From: an uncultured Burkholderiales bacterium
GTDB taxonomy: Bacteria > Pseudomonadota > Gammaproteobacteria > Burkholderiales > Burkholderiaceae
Assembly: GCA_946480465.1 (NCBI GenBank)
Contig: CAMLJY010000020.1
Coordinates: forward strand, 1-64,000
Reading direction: 5' to 3'
DNA length: 64,000 nt
The notes under the pieces are model-generated. The model had not been told where the DNA came from, did not search any database, and was given only the letters and a program-made list of their open reading frames with translations. Shown in pieces: positions 21,434 to 29,754 of the stretch (the stretch's first letter is position 1; each line of letters begins with the position of its first letter). A program made the translations under genes and the position numbers.

Positions 21434-21808
21434 TCAGAGCGTCTTCAGCAACGCGTCGTAGGCGGGCGGGTCCATCAGCTGGTCGAACTCGGCCATGTTC
21501 GTCACGTGCACCTTGAAGAACCAGCCGTTGCCCATGGGGTCGGAGTTGGCGAGCGAGGGGTTGGCGCGCAGCGCCTCGTTCACCTCCACCACCTCGCCGC
21601 TGACCGGCATGTAGATGTCGGCCGCGGCCTTGACGGACTCGACGACGCCGGCGATTTCGCCCTTGCTGTAGGTGCGGCCGATCTCGGGCAGGTCGACGAA
21701 GACCACGTCGCCCAGCGCGTCCTGCGCGTGCAGCGTGATGCCGACGACCGCGGCCTCGTGGTCTTCGATGTTGATCCACTCGTGGTCGGGGGTGAACATG
21801 GTGGTCAT
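21434..21808 (-). CDS. gcvH: Glycine cleavage system H protein
   Basis: A 124-residue lipoyl carrier. The lipoylated lysine is Lys60 in [15 protein letters not shown]. The start TPDHEWI is conserved in the family. It shuttles the aminomethyl group from GcvP to GcvT and electrons to lipoamide dehydrogenase, whose gene is not in this window. It lies 66 nt after gcvT. Confidence 0.97.
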   Translation of the reverse strand: MTTMFTPDHEWINIEDHEAAVVGITLHAQDALGDVVFVDLPEIGRTYSKGEIAGVVESVKAAADIYMPVSGEVVEVNEALRANPSLANSDPMGNGWFFKVHVTNMAEFDQLMDPPAYDALLKTL

Positions 21809-21874
21809 CGGTGGAATCCTTCTCTGTTGTTGGGGCGGAGCGAGGGATGAAGCGGCGGGCGCTTCAGCGGTGGA

Positions 21875-22987
21875 TCAGCGGTGATAGCGGTGCGGGGTGA
21901 ACGGCATCGGCGCCACGCGCATCGGCTGGCGCTTGCCGCGCACCTCGGCATAGACCTCGTGGTGCGTGATCGCGTGGTTCGCCGCCAGGTAGGCCATGGC
22001 CACCGGTTCGAACACGGTCGGCCCCAGCGTGCCGCTGGTGACGTGGCCCAGCTTGTGCCCCTGTGCGTCGAAGATCTGCGCGCCTTCGCGCACCGGAATG
22101 CGCTCGAGGCCGGCGAGGCCGACGCGCTTGATCGTGGGGCCCGAGGCGAGCTGCCGTTCGATGGCCGCGGCACCGGGGTAGCCGCCGGCGCGCGCGCCGC
22201 CCGGGCGGCGCACCTTCTGGATCGCCCAGGTCAGGCCGGCTTCCACCGGCGTGGTGGTTTCGTTGATGTCGTGGCCGTACAGGCACAGGCCGGCTTCCAG
22301 GCGCAGCGTGTCCCGCGCGCCGAGGCCGGCCGGCTTCACCTCCGGCTGCCGCAGAAGCGCCCGGGCCAGTGCTTCGGCGTGGCTGGCGGGCACCGAGATC
22401 TCGAAGCCGTCCTCGCCGGTGTAGCCGGAGCGGGTGACGAAGCAGTCGACGTCGACCAGCTTGAAGTCGCCGCCGGTCATGAAGCTGAGGCCCGCGACGT
22501 CGGCATTCAGCCGCGACAGCGCAGTGACGGCCTGTGGCCCCTGCAGGGCCAGCAGCGCGCGGTCCGGCAGCGGCACGATATGGCAGCGGTGGCCGATGTG
22601 GGTGTGCAGGTGGCGAATGTCCGCCTCCTTGCAGGCGGCGTTGACGACCAGGAACAGATGGTCGGCGCGACGCGTGATCATCAGGTCGTCGAGGATGCCG
22701 CCGCTGGCGTTCGTGAAGAACGCGTAGCGCTGTTTGCCGACGGGGAGATCGACGACGTCGACCGGCACCAGGGCTTCGAGGGCGCTGGCGGCATCTGCGC
22801 CGCGCAGCTGAAGCTGGCCCATGTGCGAGACATCGAACAGCGCCGCGAAGTCGCGGCAGTGCCGGTGTTCGGCGAGGATGCCTCCGGGGTAGTTCACCGG
22901 CATGTCGTAGCCGGCGAAGGGCATCATCTTGGCACCCAGTTCGAGGTGCAGGGCGTGCAGTGGCGTCTTGAGCAGATCGGCGGACAT
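21875..22987 (-). CDS. gcvT: Aminomethyltransferase, glycine cleavage T protein
   Basis: A 370-residue tetrahydrofolate-dependent enzyme that releases ammonia and passes the one-carbon unit to THF. The start MSADLLKTPLHALH is the normal family N-terminus. DVSHMGQLQLRG, SGYTGEDGFEI and DTLRLEAGLCLYGHDINETTTP are signatures. A GGGAGA ribosome-binding site precedes the ATG by a few bases and directly follows a long leader hairpin. Reading further upstream in frame runs through the riboswitch and is spurious. It is the first gene of the operon. Confidence 0.97.
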   Translation of the reverse strand: MSADLLKTPLHALHLELGAKMMPFAGYDMPVNYPGGILAEHRHCRDFAALFDVSHMGQLQLRGADAASALEALVPVDVVDLPVGKQRYAFFTNASGGILDDLMITRRADHLFLVVNAACKEADIRHLHTHIGHRCHIVPLPDRALLALQGPQAVTALSRLNADVAGLSFMTGGDFKLVDVDCFVTRSGYTGEDGFEISVPASHAEALARALLRQPEVKPAGLGARDTLRLEAGLCLYGHDINETTTPVEAGLTWAIQKVRRPGGARAGGYPGAAAIERQLASGPTIKRVGLAGLERIPVREGAQIFDAQGHKLGHVTSGTLGPTVFEPVAMAYLAANHAITHHEVYAEVRGKRQPMRVAPMPFTPHRYHR

Positions 22988-22998
22988 GGAAATCTCCC

Positions 22999-23038
22999 GA
23001 GGGCAAACCAACCCCACCCGGAGGTGGGGGCTGCCCTC
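22999..23038 (-). promoter_or_regulatory. Expression-platform hairpin between riboswitch and gcvT
   Basis: On the minus strand GAGGGCA pairs with TGCCCTC, enclosing an inner hairpin CCCCACC / GGTGGGG. The outer stem ends next to the gcvT ribosome-binding site (GGGAGA). There is no T-run after it, so control of translation initiation is more likely than intrinsic termination. Inferred from sequence complementarity only. Confidence 0.6.
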
Positions 23039-23256
23039 GCTGTCCGCTTTACCTGAGAGATTGGCAGTACCGGGGATACCGGCGCCGCTTGCCCCTTCGG
23101 TGGACGGGCTCCCTCCTTGTCGCTTTTGACTCGGATTGACCCGCCTCTCTCCAGTGAGGAACGCTCCATTGCAGAAGCGTTTGCCAGTCCTTTTGCCTGA
23201 GCGTTCGAGGTGGCAGCCTCTGCGCCTTCGGCGGCTTCGGGTGAAGCTCTCTCCTG
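23030..23256 (-). ncRNA. Tandem glycine riboswitch (gcvT RNA motif), two aptamers
   Basis: Read on the minus strand, aptamer 1 begins with GGAGAG at 23254 and contains CGCCGAAGGCGCAG and CTCAGGCAAAAGGAC. It ends at CACTGGAGAG, which opens aptamer 2 (about 23152 to 23035) with CCACCGAAGGGGCAAG, CTCTCAGGTAAA and GGACAG. These are the conserved blocks of the glycine-binding gcvT motif in its cooperative double form. It sits directly upstream of gcvT, so glycine should switch on the gcvTHP-sdaA operon. A -10-like TACACT lies at 23266-23271 on the minus strand, about a dozen bases before aptamer 1. Confidence 0.94.
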
Positions 23257-23265
23257 ACCGCGGGC

Positions 23266-23271
23266 AGTGTA
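23266..23271 (-). promoter_or_regulatory. Probable -10 of the gcv operon promoter
   Basis: Minus-strand TTGGATTACACT gives a -10-like TACACT about 12 nt before the first riboswitch aptamer, so transcription would start near the aptamer's 5' stem. The -35 is weak (TGGCAG at about 16 bp). Supported mainly by position. Confidence 0.45.
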
Positions 23272-23316
23272 ATCCAAGCCGCCTCGCCTGCCACCCTGGC
23301 GGAAACCGGGTCGCCA

Positions 23317-23335
23317 CCCGCGCACTTTGCGCGGG
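23317..23335. repeat. Inverted repeat between gcv promoter and AraC-type regulator
   Basis: A perfect 8-bp inverted repeat, CCCGCGCA - CTT - TGCGCGGG, lies between the divergent gcv promoter and the regulator gene. It could be an operator for the AraC-type protein or a transcript hairpin. No experimental or comparative support is available here. Confidence 0.5.
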
Positions 23336-23363
23336 ATGATGGTCGGCTCACGGAGCCGCGCCG

Positions 23364-24266
23364 ATGATCCTGACCACGCTGCCCGACCTGCCGCCGCGGC
23401 CGGAGACGACGGAGAACGCCGACTCCAGGCGCCGCTTCTACGAGCGCTGGGGCCGTGAGAACGCCGTGGTCTGCGGCCCTGCCTGGCACGTGGAATTTGC
23501 GCGACACGTGCAGACGCTGTCGATCAAGATGGCGTGCGGCGGCAGCGGCGAGCGCTACCTGCTGCCGCGGCACGACCTCCTGGTCGACGACGACAGCTAC
23601 CTCGTGCTCGACGAGGGCACGCGCTACGGCAGCGTGGTGCGGACGCGGCAGCCGGTGCATTCCTTTGCCGTGTTCTTCCGCCCCGGCATGGCCGACGAAG
23701 TGCTCCTGGCGCGGCAGCAGTCGCTCGGCCAGGCGCTGGATGGGGGGGCCGGCTCCACGTCGCCGGTCGGTTTCCGGCCCCACCTGCGCCGGCATGACGC
23801 GATCGTTTCGCCTCGGCTGCGCAGGCTGTGGAGGGCGGTACAGCAGGGTGAACGCGACGAGGACTGGCTGGAGGAAGAACTGCTCGCGCTCGTCTCGGCG
23901 CTGCTGGAGGCGGAACACGCGATCGTCACGCGCGAAGGGCAGCGCGGCCCCCGCGCGGATGCGCGCGACGAACTGTCCCGCCGCCTGCGCCTGGCCGCCG
24001 ATTTCATCGACTCCAACGCCACGGCGCCAATGACCCTGGCCCGCATGGCGGAAGTGGCATGCCTGTCCAAGTACCACTTCGTTCGCGAATTCGGCCGGCT
24101 CTTCGGCTGCACGCCGCACGCCTGGCTGACGCGCAAACGCGCCGGCATCGCGCGGCGCCTGATGGCGCAGGGAGAGCGCGACGCCGAGCTCATTGCCCAG
24201 GCCAGTGGCCTGGGCAGCCGCTGGGCGCTGCGGCGTGCGCTGGCCCGCTGGCCGGCGGGGGCCTGA
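23364..24266 (+). CDS. AraC-family transcriptional regulator
   Basis: A 300-residue regulator with an N-terminal cupin-like effector domain (histidine and acidic residues around LPRHDLLVDDDSYLVLDEG) and a C-terminal AraC DNA-binding domain from about residue 205. The first helix-turn-helix (MTLARMAEVACLSKYHFVREFGRLFGCTPHAWLTRKR) is standard. The second (LIAQASGLGSRWALRRALARW) departs from the usual GF-SHFSR-FK pattern and may bind DNA weakly. It is transcribed away from the gcv operon. Target and effector are unknown. Confidence 0.85.
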   Translation: MILTTLPDLPPRPETTENADSRRRFYERWGRENAVVCGPAWHVEFARHVQTLSIKMACGGSGERYLLPRHDLLVDDDSYLVLDEGTRYGSVVRTRQPVHSFAVFFRPGMADEVLLARQQSLGQALDGGAGSTSPVGFRPHLRRHDAIVSPRLRRLWRAVQQGERDEDWLEEELLALVSALLEAEHAIVTREGQRGPRADARDELSRRLRLAADFIDSNATAPMTLARMAEVACLSKYHFVREFGRLFGCTPHAWLTRKRAGIARRLMAQGERDAELIAQASGLGSRWALRRALARWPAGA

Positions 24267-24311
24267 CTCGCAACGCGCAATTTCCGCACGCCAGCCGGGA
24301 CGCCGCGCCTC

Positions 24312-24317
24312 TAGGCT
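24312..24317 (+). promoter_or_regulatory. TAGGCT -10-like site 6 nt before a start codon
   Basis: CTCTAGGCTTTCCACATG places a -10-like TAGGCT so close to the ATG at 24324 that transcription would begin at or near the start codon. There is no Shine-Dalgarno sequence. A leaderless transcript is possible. Confidence 0.35.
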
Positions 24318-24323
24318 TTCCAC

Positions 24324-24863
24324 ATGCCCGCTTCCCTTGCCCTGATTCGCTTCGCCGGCGTGATCGGCCTCGCCTTGTGCAGCGCCGGTTGCGGCGCCTG
24401 CACGGCCGCCGAGCATCGCCAGTTCGACTTCTGGATCGGTCGCTGGGATGTCTTCCTGCCCGACGGATCGCGGGCCGGCGAGAACCGCATCGAGGCCGTG
24501 GCCCAGGGCTGCGCGCTGCTGGAGTCCTGGCAGGGCCGCAGCGGTTTCTCCGGCAGCAGCCTGAACAGCTACGACCCCGGCACGCGACGGTGGCACCAGC
24601 ACTGGGTCGACAGTCAGGCCGGCCGTCTGGTGCTGGCCGGGGGATGGGATGGACGCAGCATGGTCCTGAGCGGTGAATCGGCCGACCCGAAGCGGTCCGG
24701 CGTGCAACTGCTGGACCGCATCGCCTGGACGCCGCGGCAGGACGGGACCGTGCGGCAGCTGTGGGAGCGGTCCGAGGACGGCGGCAGGAACTGGGCCGTG
24801 GTCTTCGACGGGCGCTACGTGCGCATGAAGCCGACCGCCGGACTATTCCTTCGGGCCCGATGA
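24324..24863 (+). CDS. Exported protein, DUF1579-like
   Basis: A 179-residue protein with a signal sequence ending in a lipobox-like SAGC (Cys23) and a mature domain starting [15 protein letters not shown]. That opening is typical of DUF1579-like lipocalin-fold proteins of unknown function. [28 protein letters not shown] follows the same pattern. The 3' end overlaps the convergent smpB gene by 21 bp. No ribosome-binding site is seen in front of the ATG; see the -10-like site above. Function cannot be assigned. Confidence 0.72.
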   Translation: MPASLALIRFAGVIGLALCSAGCGACTAAEHRQFDFWIGRWDVFLPDGSRAGENRIEAVAQGCALLESWQGRSGFSGSSLNSYDPGTRRWHQHWVDSQAGRLVLAGGWDGRSMVLSGESADPKRSGVQLLDRIAWTPRQDGTVRQLWERSEDGGRNWAVVFDGRYVRMKPTAGLFLRAR

Positions 24864-25313
24864 CACCTTGTGCCGCATCAGGCGGCCCTTTTCCCGCTCC
24901 CAATCGCGCTTCTTCTCGGTGTCGCGCTTGTCGTGCTGGGCCTTGCCCTTGGCCAGCGCGATGTCGGCCTTCACGCGGCCGCCCTTGTAGTGCAGGTTCA
25001 CCGGCACCAGCGTGAAGCCCTTCTGCTCGACCTTGCCGACCAGGCGCTTGATCTCGTCCTTGTGCATCAGCAGCTTCTTGGTGCGGTCGGCTTCCGGGCG
25101 GACGTGGGTCGAGGCCGAGCGCAGCGCGTTGATGCGGCAGCCGATCAGGAACAGCTCGCCGTCCTTGATCATCACGTAGCCGTCAGTCAGCTGGACCTGG
25201 CCGGCGCGGATGGCCTTGATCTCCCAGCCCGTGAGCACGACCCCTGCCTCGAAGAATTCCTCGAGGTGGTAGTCGAAGCGGGCGCGGCGGTTCTCGGCGA
25301 TGGGTGCAGTCAT
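24843..25313 (-). CDS. smpB: SsrA-binding protein SmpB
   Basis: A 156-residue RNA-binding protein that delivers tmRNA to stalled ribosomes (trans-translation). Conserved segments are [32 protein letters not shown], the NALRSASTH loop and the basic C-terminal tail [20 protein letters not shown]. The start [10 protein letters not shown] is the normal one. The gene is divergent from ratA with a 63-bp gap that contains a symmetrical TAGAAT...ATTCTA. The ssrA RNA gene itself was not seen in the window. Confidence 0.96.
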   Translation of the reverse strand: MTAPIAENRRARFDYHLEEFFEAGVVLTGWEIKAIRAGQVQLTDGYVMIKDGELFLIGCRINALRSASTHVRPEADRTKKLLMHKDEIKRLVGKVEQKGFTLVPVNLHYKGGRVKADIALAKGKAQHDKRDTEKKRDWEREKGRLMRHKVSSGPKE

Positions 25314-25359
25314 GGTTCCCAAGCAAATGGGGCCGCCCGGAAGCAAGCCAAGCGACCCC

Positions 25360-25377
25360 TAGAATCTTCGGATTCTA
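25360..25377. promoter_or_regulatory. Symmetrical divergent -10 elements between smpB and ratA
   Basis: TAGAAT (25360-25365, plus strand) and TAGAAT on the minus strand (25377-25372) are the two arms of one palindrome, AGAATC-TTCG-GATTCT, with a UUCG-type loop. It abuts the ratA ATG at 25377. The minus element suits smpB (59 nt leader). The plus element would give a ratA transcript with almost no leader. Neither -35 is convincing. Confidence 0.5.
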
Positions 25378-25826
25378 TGAAGCATGTGAAGAAGTCCGTC
25401 CTGCTCTGGTACTCACCGCGCGAGATGTACGAGCTGGTGACGGGCATCGAGGCGTACCCCGGCTTCCTGCCGTGGTGCGAACGGGCCGAGGTGATCGAGC
25501 GCGACGAGGACGGCATGACGGCGAGGCTGCACCTGGCCTATGCGGGGCTGCATCACGCCTTCACCACGCGCAACAGGCACGTCCCCGAGGAGTCGGTCGT
25601 CATGGAGCTGGTGGACGGGCCGTTCTCCGCATTGGACGGCACCTGGCTCTTCAAGCCGATCGGTGCGCAGGGCAATGCGCGGGCCTGCCGGGTGGAGTTC
25701 GACCTGCGCTACGCCTTCTCCAACCAGGCCTTCGAACTGGTGCTGAGCCCGGTGTTCGACCGGGTCGCCAACACCTTCGTCGATTCCTTCGTGCAGCGGG
25801 CCGAGCAGGTCTATGGCCCCCGCTGA
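25377..25826 (+). CDS. ratA: RatA/Coq10-family START-domain protein
   Basis: A 149-residue single-domain START/polyketide-cyclase-like protein: KHVKKSVLLWYSPREMYELVTGIEAYPGFLPWCERAEV is the family opening. In E. coli the homologue RatA was described as a ribosome-association toxin; in eukaryotes Coq10 binds ubiquinone and supports respiration. It overlaps the rnfH gene by 14 bp, the same pairing as in E. coli and many proteobacteria. It is divergent from smpB. The ATG is chosen from the family N-terminus MKHVKKS. Confidence 0.92.
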   Translation: MKHVKKSVLLWYSPREMYELVTGIEAYPGFLPWCERAEVIERDEDGMTARLHLAYAGLHHAFTTRNRHVPEESVVMELVDGPFSALDGTWLFKPIGAQGNARACRVEFDLRYAFSNQAFELVLSPVFDRVANTFVDSFVQRAEQVYGPR

Positions 25827-26130
25827 GCCCGCCATGCTGGCGATCGAGCTGGTGTTCGCCGAGTCGCCGCGGCGCTTGCACCGCACCAGCCTGAGCTTGC
25901 CGTCCGGTGCCACGGTCGCCGATGCGCTGCGACGCAGCGGCTGGCGCGAACGGCTGGGGCCGGACGTGATCGATGGCTTGCGCCTGGGCGTCTGGGGCCG
26001 GCCCTGCGAGCCGCAGGCCGTGCTGCGCGACCGTGACCGGATCGAGCTGTACCGCCCGCTGCAGGTCGATCCCAAGGAAGCGCGCCGCCAACGCTATCGG
26101 CGCGACGGCATCCGGCGCGCGCCGCGCTGA
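25813..26130 (+). CDS. rnfH: RnfH-family ubiquitin-like protein
   Basis: A 105-residue beta-grasp protein. The core is IELVFAESPRRLHRTSLSLPSGATVADALRRSG and ends with DRDRIELYRPLQVDPKEARRQR, the typical RnfH C-terminus. It overlaps ratA by 14 bp, so it is translated with it. An internal ATG (Met8, MLAIELV) could also be the start, which would remove the overlap. The biochemical role of RnfH is not established. Confidence 0.9.
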   Translation: MAPAEPAMLAIELVFAESPRRLHRTSLSLPSGATVADALRRSGWRERLGPDVIDGLRLGVWGRPCEPQAVLRDRDRIELYRPLQVDPKEARRQRYRRDGIRRAPR

Positions 26131-26201
26131 GTCAGGTCACGGTTGCGCTGCGGCGGGTGGGACACCGCCGCAGCGCGGGTCTGCGGCAATGGCGGTCGCC
26201 T

Positions 26202-26717
26202 TCAGCGGCACTCCGACGCCATCACCTGGCGGGCGCGCTGCATTTCTTCGGCCCGGGCCTTGTCGTCGAGCACTTCGCGCTCGCCCTTGTCATTCAGGCG
26301 CGCGATGCGCATGCCGCTCTCCAGCGTTGCCAGGTGCTGGCGGGCGCGCTGGCAGTTTTCCGCGCGCTGGGCATTGGCCTTCTCTTCGGCCGCCTTGTCC
26401 CTGGCCTTCTGCTCCTGTTCCTGCCGGGCGCGGCGGGCCTCGAGCTCGGGATCGACCCTCGGCTTGGGCGCGGCGGCGGCTGGTGCGCTGGCGGCGGAAG
26501 CCTGGGCGGCGGCGGCTGCGGCGGCGCGCCGAACGGAGTCGGTCGGCCGCTGCATCACGTCCTTCTCGGGGATGTCGCGCGGCGGCGGCAGGTCGCTGAT
26601 GTGCACCTGGCCATTGCGATCCTTCCATTTCCATTGCGCCCAGGCGCCGGGCGCGGTGGTGACCAAGGCCGCGCACAGTGCCGCGGCGGTCCAGAAGACG
26701 CGGTCCCTTCGAATCAT
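26202..26717 (-). CDS. DUF4124-domain exported protein
   Basis: A 171-residue protein with a clear signal peptide (RVFWTAAALCAALVTTAPGAWA). A DUF4124 domain follows (QWKWKDRNGQVHISDLPPPRDIPEKDV, about residues 28-54), then an Ala-rich linker and a long charged helix (residues 90-165) likely to form a coiled coil. The start at 26717 gives the best signal sequence. The gene is convergent with rnfH and divergent from guaB. Function is unknown; the domain is common in beta- and gamma-proteobacteria. Confidence 0.82.
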   Translation of the reverse strand: MIRRDRVFWTAAALCAALVTTAPGAWAQWKWKDRNGQVHISDLPPPRDIPEKDVMQRPTDSVRRAAAAAAAQASAASAPAAAAPKPRVDPELEARRARQEQEQKARDKAAEEKANAQRAENCQRARQHLATLESGMRIARLNDKGEREVLDDKARAEEMQRARQVMASECR

Positions 26718-26826
26718 GGAATCCCCAACGAAAGAGCAGTCGCGAAGTGTAGCGGCGGCCCCCTGCGCGGCCGGGCACAAATGGTTTCCGCGGCGGTGCC
26801 GAAAGCGGGCTCCGTGGACCCCTCCC

Positions 26827-26832
26827 TATAAT
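26827..26832 (+). promoter_or_regulatory. -10 element of the guaB promoter
   Basis: A consensus TATAAT lies about 105 nt before the guaB ATG, in a locally less GC-rich stretch followed by CCGCTTTTG. No good -35 hexamer is found at 16-18 bp, so an activator or extended contacts may be needed. Confidence 0.6.
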
Positions 26833-26937
26833 CCGCTTTTGTCTTCGGCCCGGCGCTTCGCACCTTGACTTCGCTTCCCGCGAAGTCAGCCTACGACGCA
26901 ACGGCGCAAGGCCGTTGAAGCGACTGGAGTTCTCCAC

Positions 26938-28407
26938 ATGCGCCTTCTTGGCAAAGCGCTCACCTTCGACGATGTGTTGTTGGTGCCGGCCTTCTCGCAG
27001 GTGTTGCCCCGCGACACCAGCCTCGCGACGCGGTTCACGCGCCGCATCAACCTGAACCTGCCGCTGGTGTCCGCCGCGATGGACACCGTCACCGAGGCCC
27101 GCCTGGCGATCGCAATCGCCCAGGAAGGCGGCATCGGCATCGTGCACAAGAACCTGACGCCCAAACAGCAGGCGGCCGAGGTGGCGCGCGTGAAGCGCTA
27201 CGAATCGGGCGTGCTGCGCGACCCCATCACGATTTCACCCGGCGTGCCGGTGCGCGACGTGATCACGCTGTCGCGGCAGCACGGCATCTCCGGCTTTCCC
27301 GTGGTCGAGGATGGCCGCGTGGTCGGCATCGTCACCGGCCGCGACCTGCGCTTCGAGACCCGGCTAGACGTGCCGGTGCGCGAGATCATGACGCCGCGCG
27401 AGAAGCTCATCGTCGTCAAGGAAGGCGCGACGATCGAGGAGGGCAAGGCGCTGATGCACAAGCACAAGCTGGAGCGCGTGCTGGTCGTGAACGACGCCTT
27501 CGAACTGCGCGGGCTGATGACGGTGAAGGACATCACCAAGCAGACCAGCTTCCCCAACGCCGCCCGAGACGACCACGGCAAGCTGCGTGTCGGCGCCGCC
27601 GTGGGCGTGGGTGACGGCACCGAGGAGCGCGTCGAACTGCTCGTGAAAGCCGGCGTCGATGCGCTGGTGGTCGACACCGCGCACGGCCACTCCGCCGGCG
27701 TCATCGATCGGGTGCGCTGGGTCAAGAAGAACTTCCCTCAAGTGGAAGTCATCGGCGGCAACATCGCCACCGGTGAAGCGGCTCTCGCGCTGGTGGAAGC
27801 CGGTGCCGATGCCGTCAAGGTCGGCATCGGTCCCGGCTCCATCTGCACCACCCGCATCGTCACTGGCGTCGGCGTGCCGCAGATCATGGCGGTCGATTCC
27901 GTCGCCAAGGCGCTGGCCGGCACCGGCGTGCCGCTGATTGCCGACGGCGGCATCCGGTTCTCCGGCGACCTGGCCAAGGCGATCGCAGCCGGGGCGGACA
28001 CGGTGATGATGGGCGGTGCCTTCGCCGGCACCGACGAGGCACCCGGCGAGACCATCCTCTACCAGGGCCGCAGCTACAAGAGCTACCGCGGCATGGGCTC
28101 GATCGGCGCGATGCAGCAAGGCTCGGCCGACCGCTACTTCCAGGACAGCTCGGCCAGCACGTCGACCTCGGCCAAGCTGGTGCCCGAGGGCATCGAGGGC
28201 CAGGTGCCGTACAAGGGCTCGGTCGTGGGCATCATCTTCCAGTTCGCCGGCGGCCTGCGCGCGTCGATGCACTACTGCGGCTGCGCGACGATCGCCGAGA
28301 TGCAGACCAAGGCCCAGTTCGTCGAGATCACTTCTTCCGGCATTCGCGAGAGCCACGTGCACGACGTGCAGATCACGAAGGAAGCCCCCAACTACCGGAT
28401 GGAGTGA
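26938..28407 (+). CDS. guaB: Inosine-5'-monophosphate dehydrogenase
   Basis: A 489-residue enzyme that oxidises IMP to XMP with NAD+, the first committed step of GMP synthesis. It has a TIM barrel interrupted by a CBS pair at about residues 95-205. The catalytic cysteine is Cys303 in [13 protein letters not shown], and the mobile flap YRGMGS and IEGQVPYKG are intact. Its TGA overlaps the next gene's ATG (TGATG). It heads the cluster guaB - MFS transporter - guaA. Confidence 0.97.
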   Translation: MRLLGKALTFDDVLLVPAFSQVLPRDTSLATRFTRRINLNLPLVSAAMDTVTEARLAIAIAQEGGIGIVHKNLTPKQQAAEVARVKRYESGVLRDPITISPGVPVRDVITLSRQHGISGFPVVEDGRVVGIVTGRDLRFETRLDVPVREIMTPREKLIVVKEGATIEEGKALMHKHKLERVLVVNDAFELRGLMTVKDITKQTSFPNAARDDHGKLRVGAAVGVGDGTEERVELLVKAGVDALVVDTAHGHSAGVIDRVRWVKKNFPQVEVIGGNIATGEAALALVEAGADAVKVGIGPGSICTTRIVTGVGVPQIMAVDSVAKALAGTGVPLIADGGIRFSGDLAKAIAAGADTVMMGGAFAGTDEAPGETILYQGRSYKSYRGMGSIGAMQQGSADRYFQDSSASTSTSAKLVPEGIEGQVPYKGSVVGIIFQFAGGLRASMHYCGCATIAEMQTKAQFVEITSSGIRESHVHDVQITKEAPNYRME

Positions 28408-29747
28408 TGTCTCGCGCAGAAGGGGCCGTCGGGCCCGGCACCTCGCCGGTGTCTTCCGAACGGCCGCCCGCCCAGGCCGACGCTGCTGCCGCGGCGTCGC
28501 CGGCCGGGGCTCCCGGCAGGCAGCCGGCCATGTCTTTCATCATGGTGACGGTGCTGATCGACATGATTGCGATCGGCCTGATCATCCCCGTGCTGCCGCA
28601 CCTGGTCGGTACCTTCACCTCCTCGCCCGGCGAGCAGGCCTTCTGGTTCGGCGCCGTCACCTTCGCGTTCGGCCTGGCCAACTTTTTCGGCTCGCCGATC
28701 CTGGGCGGCCTGTCGGACCGGTTCGGCCGGCGGCCGGTGCTGCTGATCGGCATTGCCGGCCTCGCGCTGAGCTTCTTCGTCACCGCGGCGGCAAGCGCGC
28801 TGTGGATGCTGATCACCGTGCGGCTCTTCAGCGGCGCGATGCAGGCCAATGCCTCCGTCGCCAACGCCTACGTCGCCGACATCACGCCGCCGGAAGACCG
28901 TGCGCGGCGCTTCGGCCTGCTCGGCGCGGCCTTCGGCGTCGGGTTCATCCTGGGCCCGGTCATCGGTGGGCTGCTCGGCGGCATCGACGTGCGCCTGCCC
29001 TTCGTCTGCGCCGGCGCGATGGCGCTGCTGAACTGGGCCTACGGCTTCTTCGTGTTGCCGGAATCGCTGCCGGCTTCGCGCCGCCGACCCTTCGAATGGC
29101 GGCGTGCCAACCCGGTCAGTGCGCTGACGGGCCTGGCGAAGCTCGAAGGCGTCGGCTTGCTGGTGGCGGTGATCGGTCTCGCCAGCCTCGCGCAGTTCAC
29201 CCTGCACACCTGCTGGGTGCTCTACACCGCCTTCAAGTTCGGCTGGGGACCGGCCGAGAACGGCTGGTCGCTGTTCGCGGTCGGCGTCATGACGGTCTTC
29301 GTGCAGGGCTGGCTCTTGAAGCACCTGCTCAAGCGCTTTGCGCCGCAGAAGCTCGCGGTGATGGGCCTGGTGTCCTCGTCGCTGGCCTACCTGGGCTGGG
29401 GCCTGGCCACGCAGGGCTGGATGATGTACGTGGTGATCGGGCTCAACGTGCTCGGCTTTGCCGCGGCCAGCGCGCTCAACAGCATCGTGTCCAACGCGGC
29501 CGACGCCCGAACGCAGGGCCAGACCATGGGCTCCGTGGGCTCGCTGAACAGCCTGATGGCCGTGGTGGCGCCGGTGGTCGGCGCCGCGTTGCTGGGCATC
29601 GTCTCGCATCGACCCGCCGGCGACTGGCTGATGGGTCTGCCGTTCTACTTCTGTGCCGCGCTCCAGTTGATCGGCACGGCGCTCGCGATCCGCCACTTCC
29701 GCCACCCATCCCGCCGCCCGCACCTGCCGCCCGCCGCGGCCGCGTGA
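28407..29747 (+). CDS. MFS transporter, TCR/Tet-like
   Basis: A 446-residue major facilitator with about 12 hydrophobic helices. The first begins at about residue 43 ([23 protein letters not shown]). The TM2-3 motif [14 protein letters not shown] (motif A) and the TM5 motif [13 protein letters not shown] (antiporter motif C) point to a drug:proton antiporter of the tetracycline/TCR1 type. An unusual 40-residue Ala/Pro-rich N-terminal tail precedes TM1. The start ATG overlaps the guaB stop by one base; a GTG one codon earlier is also possible. guaA begins 7 nt after the stop, so the transporter sits inside the GMP operon. Confidence 0.9.
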   Translation: MSRAEGAVGPGTSPVSSERPPAQADAAAAASPAGAPGRQPAMSFIMVTVLIDMIAIGLIIPVLPHLVGTFTSSPGEQAFWFGAVTFAFGLANFFGSPILGGLSDRFGRRPVLLIGIAGLALSFFVTAAASALWMLITVRLFSGAMQANASVANAYVADITPPEDRARRFGLLGAAFGVGFILGPVIGGLLGGIDVRLPFVCAGAMALLNWAYGFFVLPESLPASRRRPFEWRRANPVSALTGLAKLEGVGLLVAVIGLASLAQFTLHTCWVLYTAFKFGWGPAENGWSLFAVGVMTVFVQGWLLKHLLKRFAPQKLAVMGLVSSSLAYLGWGLATQGWMMYVVIGLNVLGFAAASALNSIVSNAADARTQGQTMGSVGSLNSLMAVVAPVVGAALLGIVSHRPAGDWLMGLPFYFCAALQLIGTALAIRHFRHPSRRPHLPPAAAA

Positions 29748-29754
29748 CAACCCC

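Noticed and set aside
22988..23317. N-terminal extension of GcvT read through the leader
   Set aside because: The extension lies on the conserved glycine riboswitch and has no resemblance to GcvT proteins; the start at 22987 matches the family.
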